A stretch of 64,000 nt of DNA from Streptomyces fulvorobeus (GTDB lineage: Bacteria; Actinomycetota; Actinomycetes; Streptomycetales; Streptomycetaceae). The translations under genes were made by a program, and so were the position numbers. The notes below the pieces were generated by a model that worked only from the letters and a program-made list of their open reading frames with translations, made no database searches and was not told the origin of the DNA. Position 1 is the first letter of the stretch, and each line of letters starts with the position of its first letter. The stretch is taken from NCBI RefSeq assembly GCF_013167895.1, contig NZ_BLWC01000001.1, positions 5,022,001 to 5,086,000 on the forward strand. The letters run 5' to 3'. Below, piece after piece: positions 1-8,818 of this stretch.

Positions 1-104
1 GACAGCACCGCCCGGGTCGGCCTGCCGCGCATACCGACCAGGCCCACGCGCACGATGTCGGCGGGCAGCAGCCGTGCCGCCGAGGGGAGTTCGGACCGGT
101 TCAC
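1..104 (-). CDS. ABC transporter permease, MacB/FtsX type (N-terminal fragment, cut by window edge)
   Basis: Only the first 34 codons are in the window; the gene continues past base 1. A GTG start at 104-102 overlaps the TGA stop of the upstream ATPase (GTGA), which is strong evidence of translational coupling. The visible N-terminus (VNRSELPSAARLLPADIVRV, then a GMRGRPTRAVLS stretch) is a short cytosolic segment running into what should be the first membrane helix, as in MacB-like permeases. It would be the membrane half of the exporter formed with the ATPase and adaptor beside it. The family call rests mostly on gene order. Confidence 0.7.
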   Translation of the reverse strand, partial: MNRSELPSAARLLPADIVRVGLVGMRGRPTRAVL

Positions 105-817
105 CGGGACACCTCCCGTACCGGGGACTCCGCGGCCGAGTCCTCGCGGATGCGGCCGTCCAGCAGCTCGACCCGGCGCGGAAGCTGGGCCGCGAGGGCG
201 GAGTCGTGCGTGATCACGACGATGGTGGTGCCCTGGCTGTTCAGGTCCCGCAGCAGCCTCAGCACACCCGCACCCGCCGCCGAGTCCAGATTCCCGGTGG
301 GCTCGTCGGCCAGGATCACCGAGGGCCGGATCGCCACGGCCCGCGCGATCGCGGTCCGCTGCCGTTCGCCGCCCGACATCTCGTGCGGCTGGTGCCCGAG
401 CCGGTGGCCGAGCCCCACCCGGCGCAGGGCCGCGATCGCGAGCGTGCGCCGGCGGCGGGCCGTGATGCCGTGGTAGAGCAGCCCCTCGGCGACGTTGTCG
501 ACGGCGGACCTGCCGGGGGAGAGGAAGAACTGCTGGAACACGAAACCGATCCAGCGCGCACGGACGGCCGACAGCTGCCGGTCGCTCAGCCCGGCGACGT
601 CATGGCCGCGCAGCAGCACCCGGCCGCTGGACGGCCGGTCCAGCGTGCCCATCAGATGGAGCATGGTCGACTTCCCCGAGCCGGAACGCCCGACCACGGC
701 CATGAGTTCACCGGACCGTACGTCGAGGCTCGCCTCCCGCAGCGCCCGCACCCCGCCCGGATAGGACTTCGAGACCCCCTCCAGCCGGATCACCGGGGCG
801 TCGCCTGGTTCGCTCAT
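101..817 (-). CDS. ABC transporter ATP-binding protein (MacB/LolD type)
   Basis: A 238-residue nucleotide-binding subunit. Walker A is GRSGSGKS, the signature is MSGGERQ, Walker B is VILADEPTGNLD, and the switch histidine is in VITHD. ADEPTGNLD is characteristic of the MacB/LolD/FtsE branch, which drives mechanotransmission-type export rather than channel transport. The gene overlaps the adaptor upstream (ATGA) and the permease downstream (GTGA), so adaptor, ATPase and permease form one operon. The substrate is unknown. The divergent two-component system and the RiPP-like locus beside it suggest a role in export of, or defence against, an envelope-active compound, but that is inference. Confidence 0.92.
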   Translation of the reverse strand: MSEPGDAPVIRLEGVSKSYPGGVRALREASLDVRSGELMAVVGRSGSGKSTMLHLMGTLDRPSSGRVLLRGHDVAGLSDRQLSAVRARWIGFVFQQFFLSPGRSAVDNVAEGLLYHGITARRRRTLAIAALRRVGLGHRLGHQPHEMSGGERQRTAIARAVAIRPSVILADEPTGNLDSAAGAGVLRLLRDLNSQGTTIVVITHDSALAAQLPRRVELLDGRIREDSAAESPVREVSR

Positions 818-2058
818 GTGCGCGGCACCTCCACCCGCATGCCCTCGGTGAGCCCGTTGCCGGACACCTCGACCTTGCCCTGCGCGAAGGCCCCCAGCCG
901 TACGGGCACCAGCCGTCCCTCCGGTGTCTCGACCGCGTATCCGCCCTCGGCGAGCGCCAGCAGGGCCGGGACCGGCACGGCCAGCACGTCCTCGCGGCGG
1001 TCACTGGTGAAGTCGACGGAGACCGGGGCACCGTCCAGCGCGCCGACGTCCTCAGGGCTGGACAGACTGACCCGCACCGCGACCGTGGCGTCCCGCGTGG
1101 CGGTGTCACCGGTGTCGGTGTTCTCGCCGCGGGCGTCGCTCTGCGGGGCGCGGGCGACGGTGCCCACCCGGGTGACCTTGCCGTCGGTCGTCGCCCCGCC
1201 CGGCAGCTGGATGCGCACGGACGCACCCTTGCGCGCGAGCTGCTGCTGGGCGACCGGCATGTCGACGGTGACGATCCGTTCGGTGCCGGAGAGCGTCAGC
1301 AGGGGGCCCTCCGCGGGGGCTCCGATGATGCCGAGGGTCTCGGTCACCCGCACGGGGCCCGGCTCGACGAGCGCGTCGCCGGGTGAGACCGTGCCGGTCT
1401 CCTCACGGCCGAGCGCGTCCTGCCAGCGCCGTACGGCGTCGGCGGTGCCCGGTGAGAAGTGGGAGTCGTCGGCGAGCTGATCACCGTGGCCGAGCTTCTT
1501 GAGGTTGCGCTTGAGCACGCGTACGTCGGGGCCGTCCCCGACGCCGGGTGACAGCTCACGGAACAGGGGCGTCCCGCCGTAGAACAGCGGTACGGGGTTC
1601 CCGTCCACGGCGTACGCCCGGTCACCGCGTTCCAGGGTGTCGCCCACGTCGGGCAGCCAGGTGACCATGGACCGGCCGGTACCCGCGACGGTGTACCGGC
1701 CGTCGTAGCCGAGCGTGCCGTCCACGCGTTGCGTCTGCACCAGGTCGGTCCTGGTCACGGTGGCCGTCGCGGTCCGGGGTGCGCCGGGGCCCGCAGCGGG
1801 GCCGTCGTCCCCGCCCAGGACGCCTACGGCCGCACCGGCCGCCGCCAGCACGACGAGCGCGACCGCGAGCAGGAGGAGAGAGCGCCGCCGCCGACGCGGA
1901 GGCCGCTCGTCGTCGGTGCCTTCAGGGCCTTCTGTGCCTTCTGTGCCTGCGGTGCCGCGGACGTCCGCCGGCGGCGCGGACCAGGAGTCGCCGTCAGTAC
2001 CCGGCGCACCGGCCGCGAACCCGCCCGAACCCGGCCGCTGTTCCGTCTCGTTGCTCAT
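814..2058 (-). CDS. Membrane-fusion/HlyD-like adaptor with peptidoglycan-binding domain
   Basis: A 414-residue protein. A polar, Glu/Thr-rich cytosolic N-terminus (about 1-55) is followed by RRRRR and one membrane helix (about 60-83). The extracytoplasmic part contains a peptidoglycan_binding_1-like helical segment (about 165-215; RVLKRNLKKLGHGD and TADAVRRWQDALG) and then beta-barrel/barrel-sandwich segments ending in VPVPALLALAEGGYAVE, as in HlyD/MacA adaptors. In Gram-positive bacteria such proteins partner MacB-type permeases and may anchor them to the wall. The start overlaps nothing upstream; the stop overlaps the ATPase start by 4 bases. Confidence 0.88.
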   Translation of the reverse strand: MSNETEQRPGSGGFAAGAPGTDGDSWSAPPADVRGTAGTEGTEGPEGTDDERPPRRRRRSLLLLAVALVVLAAAGAAVGVLGGDDGPAAGPGAPRTATATVTRTDLVQTQRVDGTLGYDGRYTVAGTGRSMVTWLPDVGDTLERGDRAYAVDGNPVPLFYGGTPLFRELSPGVGDGPDVRVLKRNLKKLGHGDQLADDSHFSPGTADAVRRWQDALGREETGTVSPGDALVEPGPVRVTETLGIIGAPAEGPLLTLSGTERIVTVDMPVAQQQLARKGASVRIQLPGGATTDGKVTRVGTVARAPQSDARGENTDTGDTATRDATVAVRVSLSSPEDVGALDGAPVSVDFTSDRREDVLAVPVPALLALAEGGYAVETPEGRLVPVRLGAFAQGKVEVSGNGLTEGMRVEVPRT

Positions 2059-2061
2059 GCC

Positions 2062-2643
2062 TCACCCCCCGGCCGAGGGCGAGGCCGTGCCCGCGCCCGC
2101 TCCGACAGCCGTCCGGCACGCGGTGATCGCCTCGCGCGCCTCCGGGTTGCCCGCGGCGCCGCTCAGCTGGAGCGGCTTCCCCGGCTCCGGGTCCGCGACG
2201 TCCAGTCCCTTGCCGCGCAGACACTCCGCCAGCTCGACGGCCCGGTCCTGTGCCGTGCTGTCGGTGGTGTCCTTCGCCCCGCCGCCGAGCAGCCGCTGAC
2301 ACTCGGCGAGCGCGGCCTGAGTCCTGCTGTCCCCCTTGGTGCCGGCCGGAAGCTGTACGTTCTCCTCGCCCGGGGCCGGGTCAGGGATCTCCACCCCGTT
2401 CTCGCGCATGCACCGGGCGAACCCCACGAGCTGGTCCTGCCGGCTGCCGGTGGGCGTGGCGGAGGCCGACGACGTCTCCTGCCGGTCCTCGCCCGCGCTC
2501 GCCACCCCGGACGAGCCGGAGTCCTCGCCGCACGCCGCCGACGCCAGCGCGAGCACCGCCGCCAGCGCCAGGGCCCGGACCCCGCCCCGCCCGCGCCGCC
2601 GGACCGTCCGTCCCGATGCCGTTCCCTGCATGGTGACTGCCAC
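2062..2643 (-). CDS. Putative lipoprotein with two paired-cysteine repeats
   Basis: A 193-residue protein starting at GTG with GGAG just upstream; an internal ATG five codons in is an alternative. An Arg-rich n-region precedes a hydrophobic stretch ending in the lipobox LASAAC, so export and lipidation are likely. The mature part has two related units, each with a Cys near an NG/KG turn and a D-P-x-P segment (FARCMRENGVEIPDP and LAECLRGKGLDVADPEP), each followed by a second Cys (LAECQ, ITACR). I do not recognise a characterised family. It lies 3 bases upstream of the adaptor gene and diverges from the response regulator, so it is probably an extracytoplasmic accessory of the exporter. Confidence 0.8.
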   Translation of the reverse strand: MAVTMQGTASGRTVRRRGRGGVRALALAAVLALASAACGEDSGSSGVASAGEDRQETSSASATPTGSRQDQLVGFARCMRENGVEIPDPAPGEENVQLPAGTKGDSRTQAALAECQRLLGGGAKDTTDSTAQDRAVELAECLRGKGLDVADPEPGKPLQLSGAAGNPEAREAITACRTAVGAGAGTASPSAGG

Positions 2644-2820
2644 TGTGCTCCGTCCCTTCCTCGCCCCGACCGGGCTCCGCTCGGCGCCGGCGGGAGCCGG
2701 TGCCGTCCACAGATCTACCGAGGGCGTGGTTGCGCCACCGTCTCCGACCGTGCATACGGTGGCGAAACACCGGGGCGGGTATCACGGTTGTTCAATGACA
2801 CGGCGGACAGGGGACAGCGG

Positions 2821-3474
2821 ATGCGGGTACTGGTGGCGGAGGACGAGGCGATGCTCGCCGAGCTCGTCGCGGAGGGGCTGCGGCAGTACGGGATGGCCGT
2901 CGATGTCGCCCTGGACGGGGACGCGGCCCTTGAGCGGCTCTTCGTCAACGACTACGACGTCCTCGTACTCGACCGCGACATGCCCGGTACGCACGGGGAC
3001 GACGTCTGCCGTCAGGTCGTCGCCTCGCCCGCCCGCACGCGCATCCTGATGCTCACCGCGGCCGGGCAGACCGGTGACCTGGTGGAGGGCCTCGCCCTTG
3101 GCGCCGACGACTACCTGGCCAAACCGTTCGAGTACCCGGAGCTGGTGGCCCGGGTCCAGGCGCTCGCCCGCCGCGCCACACGTGCGGTGCCGCCCGTCCT
3201 GGAACGGGCCGGACTCACCCTGGACATGCCGCGGCGGCAGGCGTTCCGCGACGGCCGCTACCTTCGCCTCTCGCCCAAGGAGTTCGCGGTACTCGAAGTG
3301 CTCCTGGCGGCGGACGGCACGGTGGTCAGTGCCGAGGAACTGCTGGAACGGGCCTGGGACGAGAACGCCGACCCGTTCACCAGCGCCGTACGGATCACGA
3401 TGAGCAAACTCCGCGCGAAACTGGGCGAGCCTCCGGTGATCGAGACCGTGCCCGGCAGCGGCTACCGGATCTGA
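2821..3474 (+). CDS. OmpR/PhoB-family response regulator
   Basis: A 217-residue regulator. The receiver domain (1-115) has the acidic pocket in VAEDEA, phosphoacceptor D51 in VLVLDRDMPG and the conserved Lys in LAKPFEYPEL. A winged-helix DNA-binding domain (about 125-217) contains LSPKEFAVLEVLL and ends in ETVPGSGYRI. The open frame runs far upstream, but homology begins only at this ATG, which follows a purine-rich GGGGACAGCGG. The kinase gene starts 11 bases after its stop. The divergent exporter/lipoprotein operon is the obvious target. Confidence 0.94.
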   Translation: MRVLVAEDEAMLAELVAEGLRQYGMAVDVALDGDAALERLFVNDYDVLVLDRDMPGTHGDDVCRQVVASPARTRILMLTAAGQTGDLVEGLALGADDYLAKPFEYPELVARVQALARRATRAVPPVLERAGLTLDMPRRQAFRDGRYLRLSPKEFAVLEVLLAADGTVVSAEELLERAWDENADPFTSAVRITMSKLRAKLGEPPVIETVPGSGYRI

Positions 3475-3485
3475 GGGAGCCCGCG

Positions 3486-4649
3486 ATGCCGGAACCCACC
3501 GCGTACCCGCGCCGCCGCCGGCGTTCCGTGCGGCTCCAACTGACCGCTCTGTACAGCGCCTTGTTCTCCGTGACCGGGCTGCTGCTGCTGGGACTCACCT
3601 ACGTCCTGTTCCGGCAGCGGATCGGGGCGACGACCGTGCTGGTCGTCCCCAAGAGCGAACTGCCCTCCGGCGCCGTCACCAGGCTCACCCCGAGCCAGCT
3701 CGCCGCCGTCGCCTCCCGGCTGCGCGACAGCGCGCTGGAACAACTGCTGCTGATGTCGCTGATCGCCCTGGTCGCCATGCTGCTCGTCTCCGTGGCGCTC
3801 GGCTGGTGGATCGCGGGCCGGGTGCTGCGCCCCCTGCACACGATCACGGCCGCCGCACAGCGGTTGTCCGCCGCCAATCTCCACGAACGGATCTCGCTGG
3901 CGGGCCCCGACGACGAGCTCAAGGATCTCGCCGACACCTTCGACGCGCTGATGGACCGGCTGCACGCGGCGTTCGAGGCGCAGCGCCGCTTCGTCGCCAA
4001 CGCCTCGCACGAGCTGCGCACCCCGCTCGCGGTGCAGCGGGCGGCGATCCAGATCCGGCTCGGCCGGGCGGGACCGGCGGACCTGCCCCGTATCCAGGAG
4101 GAGCTGCTGGAGACCAACCGGCGCAGCGAACGCCTGATCGAAGGGCTGCTGACCCTGGCCACCAGCGACCGGGGCCTGGACCGGCACGAGCCGGCCGACG
4201 TGGCGCGCGCGGCCTCGGAGGCCGTCGGCCAGTGGCGGCAGGCCGCCGCCGACGCCGGGCTGCGGGTGGAGCTCGATCTGCGGCCCATGCCGGTGTTCGG
4301 TGATCCGGTGCTGCTGCACCAGCTCGTCTCCAACCTGGTGCAGAACGCCGTCCGCCACAACGTGCCGGGCGGCTCGATCTCGCTCACCACCTCGGCGCGG
4401 GACGGACTCGTCGTCCGCAACACCGGTGACCGCGTCCCTCCGGAGGAGGTCGCGGGGCTGCTCGAACCGTTCCGCCGGCTCAGCCGCGCGGGCTCCGGCG
4501 TCGGCCTCGGCCTGTCCATCGTCCGCTCGATCGCGCAGGCGCACGGCGGGACGGTCGCGCTGGCCCCGCTGCCGGGCGGTGGACTGGAGGTCCGTGTCCG
4601 GCTGACCGCGACGGCGGCCCGGGCCACCGCCCGGCCGGTGCGGGTGTGA
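3486..4649 (+). CDS. Sensor histidine kinase (two-component system)
   Basis: A 387-residue membrane kinase. An Arg-rich N-terminus leads into a first membrane helix (about 17-42), a short extracytoplasmic loop (about 45-85), a second helix (about 86-110) and a HAMP segment. The HisKA dimerisation box is SHELRTPL with phospho-acceptor H175. The ATPase domain shows the N box (LVSNLVQNAVRHN) and the glycine motif GVGLGLSIV. The loop of only about 40 residues suggests an intramembrane-sensing kinase, a type commonly tied to cell-envelope stress and antibiotic exporters; that link is inference. It is cotranscribed with the response regulator. Confidence 0.94.
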   Translation: MPEPTAYPRRRRRSVRLQLTALYSALFSVTGLLLLGLTYVLFRQRIGATTVLVVPKSELPSGAVTRLTPSQLAAVASRLRDSALEQLLLMSLIALVAMLLVSVALGWWIAGRVLRPLHTITAAAQRLSAANLHERISLAGPDDELKDLADTFDALMDRLHAAFEAQRRFVANASHELRTPLAVQRAAIQIRLGRAGPADLPRIQEELLETNRRSERLIEGLLTLATSDRGLDRHEPADVARAASEAVGQWRQAAADAGLRVELDLRPMPVFGDPVLLHQLVSNLVQNAVRHNVPGGSISLTTSARDGLVVRNTGDRVPPEEVAGLLEPFRRLSRAGSGVGLGLSIVRSIAQAHGGTVALAPLPGGGLEVRVRLTATAARATARPVRV

Positions 4650-4687
4650 GCGCGGGCGGCCGGGCCGGGCACCGGCGGCCGGGCCGT

Positions 4688-6853
4688 TCACCGGCCGGGA
4701 GGCGGGGTCCTGAGGCCGTTGCCCAGGCCCTTCGCGGCGAGCGCGGCCTCGACGGCGGCGGCCTTGGCGGCAGCGGCTCCGGTGGCGCCGGGCCTGCCAG
4801 CGGCGGCGCCCGCCCAGTTCCCGCCGGCGCCGGCCCCGCCGTCCGAGGTGTACGCCGACGCCTGGAGCGCGAAGAGCCGGGCGTACGAGCCGCCGAGGCG
4901 CATCAGCTCCTCGTGCGTTCCCTGCTCGGCCGGGCGGCCGTCCTCGATCAGCAGGATCAGATCGGCGTGCCGCACGGTGGAGAAGCGGTGCGAGATGTAC
5001 ACCGTGGTGCGCCCGTGAGCCAGCTCCCGCAGCCGCGCGAAGAGTTCGTGCTCCGCCTCGGCGTCGAGCGCGGAGGTCGGCTCGTCCAGGACCAGCAGCG
5101 GGGCGTCGCGCATGAACGCCCGCGCGAGAGCGACCTTCTGCCACTCCCCGCCGGACAGTTCCACCCCCGTGTCGAACCACTTGCCGAGCGCCGTGTCGTA
5201 TCCCTGGGGCAGCCGCTCGGCGAGCGGCGCCGCCCCGCCGCGCCGGGCCGCCTCCGCGATACGGTCGCGGTCCTCGGCCCGGTGCATGTCACCGAGCCCG
5301 ATGTTCTCCGCGAAGCTCGCCTGGTAGGAGACGAAGTCCTGGAACATGGCGGCCACGTTGCGCCGCAGCTCGTCCGGGTCCAGCTCCCGGATGTCCGTGC
5401 CGTCGAGCAGGATGCGCCCCGCGTCGGGCTCGTACAGCCGGCACAACAGCTTGATCAGCGTCGACTTGCCCGCGCCGTTGCGGCCGACGACAGCGAGGGT
5501 GGTGCCGGGCGGGAGGTCCAGGCTGACGCCGGACAGGGCGGGACGGTCGGCGCCCGGATAGCTGAACGTCACGTCCTCCAGCACCACATGACCGCGCAAC
5601 GGCGACGGCATCGGGGACGCCGGCCGGTCCGCGCGCCCGGCGGCCGCCGGCGCGTGCACCGGGACGGCGAGGAGTTCGTAGAGCTTGCGCAGGTAGAGGT
5701 TGTTCTCGTACATGTTGCTGATCCCGCTGAATATTCCCTGGATCGACGCCTGCACCGAGGTCGCGGCCGAGGTGTAGAGGATCAGGTCGCCGAGGCTGAG
5801 CCGCCCGTGGGCCGCCTGCACCGCCACGTACAGGAAGGTCAGCGAACCGACGAGGGTGGTCAGCGTCGACCACGCGGTGCCCATGAGGTAGCGGGCGACG
5901 ACGACCCGTCGCAGCCCCCGGTACGCCGTCGCGCCCAGCAGCCGGAAGCGCTCCGTCAGGAACGGCCCGAGGCCGTAGACCTTGACCTCCTTGGCGTACG
6001 CGTCGGTGGACAGCAGCCGCGACAGGTACTCCATGCGGCGCCGGATCGGCGAGGACCACAGCGTCACCATGAAGCCGCGCATGCTGTACCGGGAGTCGGA
6101 GACGAACGCGGGCACGGGGGCGAGCAGCGCGGCGAGCGCGACGAGGGGCCCGAGTCCGATGAGCAGCCCGACCATGCTCAGGAACGTCACCCCCATCTGG
6201 AGCAGGTGGAAGGCCCCGCCGATCATGGTGACCGGGCGGGTCGACGCCTCCTGCTGGGCCTGGCGCAGCAGGTCGTACGAACGGGAGTCCTCGAAGAACG
6301 CCAGCGGCAGCCGGCCCGCGTGCTCCATGACCTGGAGCTGCACGCTCTGGGACGCCTTCTCCTGGAGCAGTTGCTGGGCGATGCTCCGCACGGCCGTGGC
6401 CAGCGCGCTCATGGCGTAGATCGCGAACTGGATGCCCGCCAGCACTCCCAGCGCCCCCACCGTGCTGAGCACCGGCAGATGCAGGGTGACTCCCGGCAGC
6501 GGAAGGTCGAGGGCGATGCGGTCGGGCCGGTCACCGGAGTGGATGGCGGCGCCCTCGACCACCGTGTTGACCAGCAGCCGGCCGGTCATCGCCACGGCGG
6601 CCGGCACCAGCCCGATCAGTACGGTCGCCACCCCCAGCCCTGCGGTCAGCAGCGGGCTCGCCCTCCACACCAGCGCGATCACCTGGCCGAGCCCCACCAC
6701 CGTGTCGGCCGCCGAACGGCCCGCCCGGCGCAGCCGCGCCCGTACGCCGCGAGGGGAGCGCGGGGGCTCCGGCTCGGGGAAGTCGACGGGCCCGGTGAGA
6801 CCGCTGCCACCCGTCGACGCGGCGCCGCGCGCCGTGAACACCACCTGCTCCAT
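4688..6853 (-). CDS. ABC exporter, fused transmembrane and ATPase domains (peptide/natural product type)
   Basis: A 721-residue half-transporter. After a Pro-rich N-terminus, six membrane helices span about 50-370. The ATPase domain has Walker A GRNGAGKS (near 460), signature LSGGEWQ (near 565), Walker B LLVLDEPTSALD (near 590) and switch His in ISHRFST. There is no C39 peptidase domain, so it would not cleave a leader itself. The C-terminal tail is Ala/Gly-rich. It diverges from the S9 peptidase gene across an 86-base gap. Transporters of this layout are common in Streptomyces peptide clusters, which fits export of the small repeat peptide encoded near 10.1 kb. Homodimer formation is expected from the half-size architecture. 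Confidence 0.9.
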   Translation of the reverse strand: MEQVVFTARGAASTGGSGLTGPVDFPEPEPPRSPRGVRARLRRAGRSAADTVVGLGQVIALVWRASPLLTAGLGVATVLIGLVPAAVAMTGRLLVNTVVEGAAIHSGDRPDRIALDLPLPGVTLHLPVLSTVGALGVLAGIQFAIYAMSALATAVRSIAQQLLQEKASQSVQLQVMEHAGRLPLAFFEDSRSYDLLRQAQQEASTRPVTMIGGAFHLLQMGVTFLSMVGLLIGLGPLVALAALLAPVPAFVSDSRYSMRGFMVTLWSSPIRRRMEYLSRLLSTDAYAKEVKVYGLGPFLTERFRLLGATAYRGLRRVVVARYLMGTAWSTLTTLVGSLTFLYVAVQAAHGRLSLGDLILYTSAATSVQASIQGIFSGISNMYENNLYLRKLYELLAVPVHAPAAAGRADRPASPMPSPLRGHVVLEDVTFSYPGADRPALSGVSLDLPPGTTLAVVGRNGAGKSTLIKLLCRLYEPDAGRILLDGTDIRELDPDELRRNVAAMFQDFVSYQASFAENIGLGDMHRAEDRDRIAEAARRGGAAPLAERLPQGYDTALGKWFDTGVELSGGEWQKVALARAFMRDAPLLVLDEPTSALDAEAEHELFARLRELAHGRTTVYISHRFSTVRHADLILLIEDGRPAEQGTHEELMRLGGSYARLFALQASAYTSDGGAGAGGNWAGAAAGRPGATGAAAAKAAAVEAALAAKGLGNGLRTPPPGR

Positions 6854-6939
6854 CAGTCGCTTCCTCCCCTTCCGGCGCCGCGCACCGTACTCCGGACCAC
6901 CGCCGACGCCTCCACGACCAGGACAGGACGGGCCCGACC

Positions 6940-8781
6940 ATGACTCCGCCCCCGCTCATCCCGCGCGCCGTGCTCTTCGGCAACCCGGACCGGATGAGCC
7001 CCGCGCTCTCGCCCTGCGGACGGTTCCTCGCCTATCTCGCCCCGGACGGCCGGGGTGTCCTGAACGTGCACGCCGGGCCCTGGCGGGAGCGGGACCTCCG
7101 GCCGGTGACGGCCGACGCGGGTCGCGGGGTGCGGGCGTTCGCGTGGAGCGGTGACGGCCGGGTCCTGCTGTACGCGCAGGACCGCGACGGGGACGAGAAC
7201 ACCCATCTGTACGCCGCCGATCCCGCGGGCCGGGAACCGGTGCGCGACCTGACGCCGTACGAGGGGGTGCAGGCCCGCCTGATCGCCGTCGACCCCCGCC
7301 GCCCCGGCCACATCCTCGTCGGCCTCAACCTCCGCGACCGCGCCCGGCACGACGCCTACCGGCTCGACCCCGCGACCGGGGAGCTCGAACTCGCCGCCCT
7401 GGACGAGGGGTTCACCCGGTGGGTGGGAGACGACCGGCTGCGGGTGCGCGGCGCCGTCCGGGCGGAGGAGGACGGTTCCGCCGTGCTGCTCGTCCGCACC
7501 GGAGAGGACGCTCCCTGGCGGGCGCTGCACCGCGTGGGTCCCGAGGACGCCCCGGCGCTGCGGCCGTTCGGATTCACCACGGGGGGCCGTGACCTCCTGC
7601 TGTTCTCCTCGCTCGGCTCCGACACCGCGAGGCTCCTGCGGCTGGACACCGTGACGGGAGACACCGAAGTCCTCTACCAGGACCCGGAGTACGACGTCGA
7701 AGGCGTCGGGGCCCATCCCGTCACCGGGCTGGCCCAGTTCGTCCTCGTACGGCGGGAACGCAACGACATCGAGGTGCTCGACCAGACGCTCGCCGCCGAT
7801 TTCGAGGCCCTGCGGGGCGCCGGCCCCGGTGATGTCACCGTGCTCGGCCGGGATCTGGCGGACCGGCACTGGCTGGTGCAGCACAACGCCGACGACCGGC
7901 CGGCGGGCTACCGCGTCCTGGACCGCGGGACGGGCCGCACCGACTTCCTGTTCAGCCACCTCCCCGCCCTGGAGGGCCACCGGCTGGCCCGGGTGGAACC
8001 CTTCTCGTTCCGCGCCCGCGACGGCCTGCCGGTGCGCGGCTACCTCACCTTCCCGCCCGGCGCCGCCCGGCCGCTGCCGACCGTGCTGTGCGTCCACGGC
8101 GGACCGTGGACCCGCGACCTGTGGGGATACCGCTCGGAGTCCCAGTGGCTCGCCAACCGCGGCTATCTCTGCGTCCAGGTGAACTTCCGCGGCTCCACCG
8201 GCTACGGCAAGCGGTTCACCAACGCGGGCGACCGCGAGTGGGGCGGCCGGATGCAGGACGACCTCCAGGACGCCGTCCGGCACACGGTCGCGCTCGGTCA
8301 CACGGATCCGGAGCGCGTCGCGGTGTACGGCGGTTCGTACGGGGGGTACGCGGCGCTCGCCGGCGCCGCGTTCACGCCCGGCGACTACCGGTGCGCCGTC
8401 GCGGTGGCGGCCCCTTCCTCGCTGACCACCTTCATCGAGTCGGTGCCCGTCACCTGGGGGCCGATGGCGGCCATGCTGCGCCGCCGTGTCGGTTCGCCCG
8501 AGACGGAGGGCGAGTTCCTGCGGTCCCGGTCGCCGCTGCACGCCGCCGACCGCATCCGCGTACCGCTCCTGATCGGTCAGGGCGCGCGGGACCCCCGGGT
8601 GCGCAGCGAGGAGTCCGAGCAGCTGGTGGCCGCGCTGCGGCGCAACGCCGTCCCGCATGAGTACCTGCTCTTTCCCGACGAGGGGCACGGTTTCGTACGG
8701 CCCCGGAATCGACTGACGTTCTACGCGGCGGCCGAACGGTTTCTCGCCCGGCACCTCGGTGGCCGGTACGAGGGGGCCTGA
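6940..8781 (+). CDS. S9-family serine peptidase (prolyl oligopeptidase/acylaminoacyl peptidase type)
   Basis: A 613-residue protein. An N-terminal beta-propeller-like region (about 1-350; repeated W-S-G-D-G and aromatic-GG segments) is followed by an alpha/beta-hydrolase domain. The nucleophile elbow is GGSYGGYA with Ser466; the Asp is in GARDPRV and the His in DEGHGF. There is no signal peptide, so it acts in the cytosol. In several RiPP pathways enzymes of this family remove leader peptides or cut after proline. Here it sits between an exporter and an oxygenase/peptide pair whose peptide is rich in Asp-Pro, so a maturation role is a reasonable inference. Confidence 0.92.
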   Translation: MTPPPLIPRAVLFGNPDRMSPALSPCGRFLAYLAPDGRGVLNVHAGPWRERDLRPVTADAGRGVRAFAWSGDGRVLLYAQDRDGDENTHLYAADPAGREPVRDLTPYEGVQARLIAVDPRRPGHILVGLNLRDRARHDAYRLDPATGELELAALDEGFTRWVGDDRLRVRGAVRAEEDGSAVLLVRTGEDAPWRALHRVGPEDAPALRPFGFTTGGRDLLLFSSLGSDTARLLRLDTVTGDTEVLYQDPEYDVEGVGAHPVTGLAQFVLVRRERNDIEVLDQTLAADFEALRGAGPGDVTVLGRDLADRHWLVQHNADDRPAGYRVLDRGTGRTDFLFSHLPALEGHRLARVEPFSFRARDGLPVRGYLTFPPGAARPLPTVLCVHGGPWTRDLWGYRSESQWLANRGYLCVQVNFRGSTGYGKRFTNAGDREWGGRMQDDLQDAVRHTVALGHTDPERVAVYGGSYGGYAALAGAAFTPGDYRCAVAVAAPSSLTTFIESVPVTWGPMAAMLRRRVGSPETEGEFLRSRSPLHAADRIRVPLLIGQGARDPRVRSEESEQLVAALRRNAVPHEYLLFPDEGHGFVRPRNRLTFYAAAERFLARHLGGRYEGA

Positions 8782-8812
8782 CCGCGGGTGGCCGGCTGCG
8801 GTCACCCGCGGT
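8781..8812. terminator. Bidirectional hairpin between convergent genes
   Basis: Perfect 10-base arms, ACCGCGGGTG and CACCCGCGGT, around a 12-base loop. It begins at the last base of the peptidase stop codon and ends 6 bases before the oxygenase stop, so it can end transcription from both sides. There is no U-tract, as is usual in this GC range. Confidence 0.7.
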
Positions 8813-8818
8813 CACCCC

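Noticed and set aside
1729..2820. Long plus-strand open frame leading into the response regulator
   Set aside because: It is antisense to the adaptor and lipoprotein genes and Arg/Pro-rich as expected of a high-GC shadow frame; receiver-domain homology starts only at 2821.
4646..6943. 765-codon plus-strand frame
   Set aside because: Antisense to the ABC exporter, whose motifs are all on the minus strand; composition is shadow-like.
6853..8805. 650-codon minus-strand frame
   Set aside because: Antisense to the S9 peptidase, which has a full catalytic triad on the plus strand.
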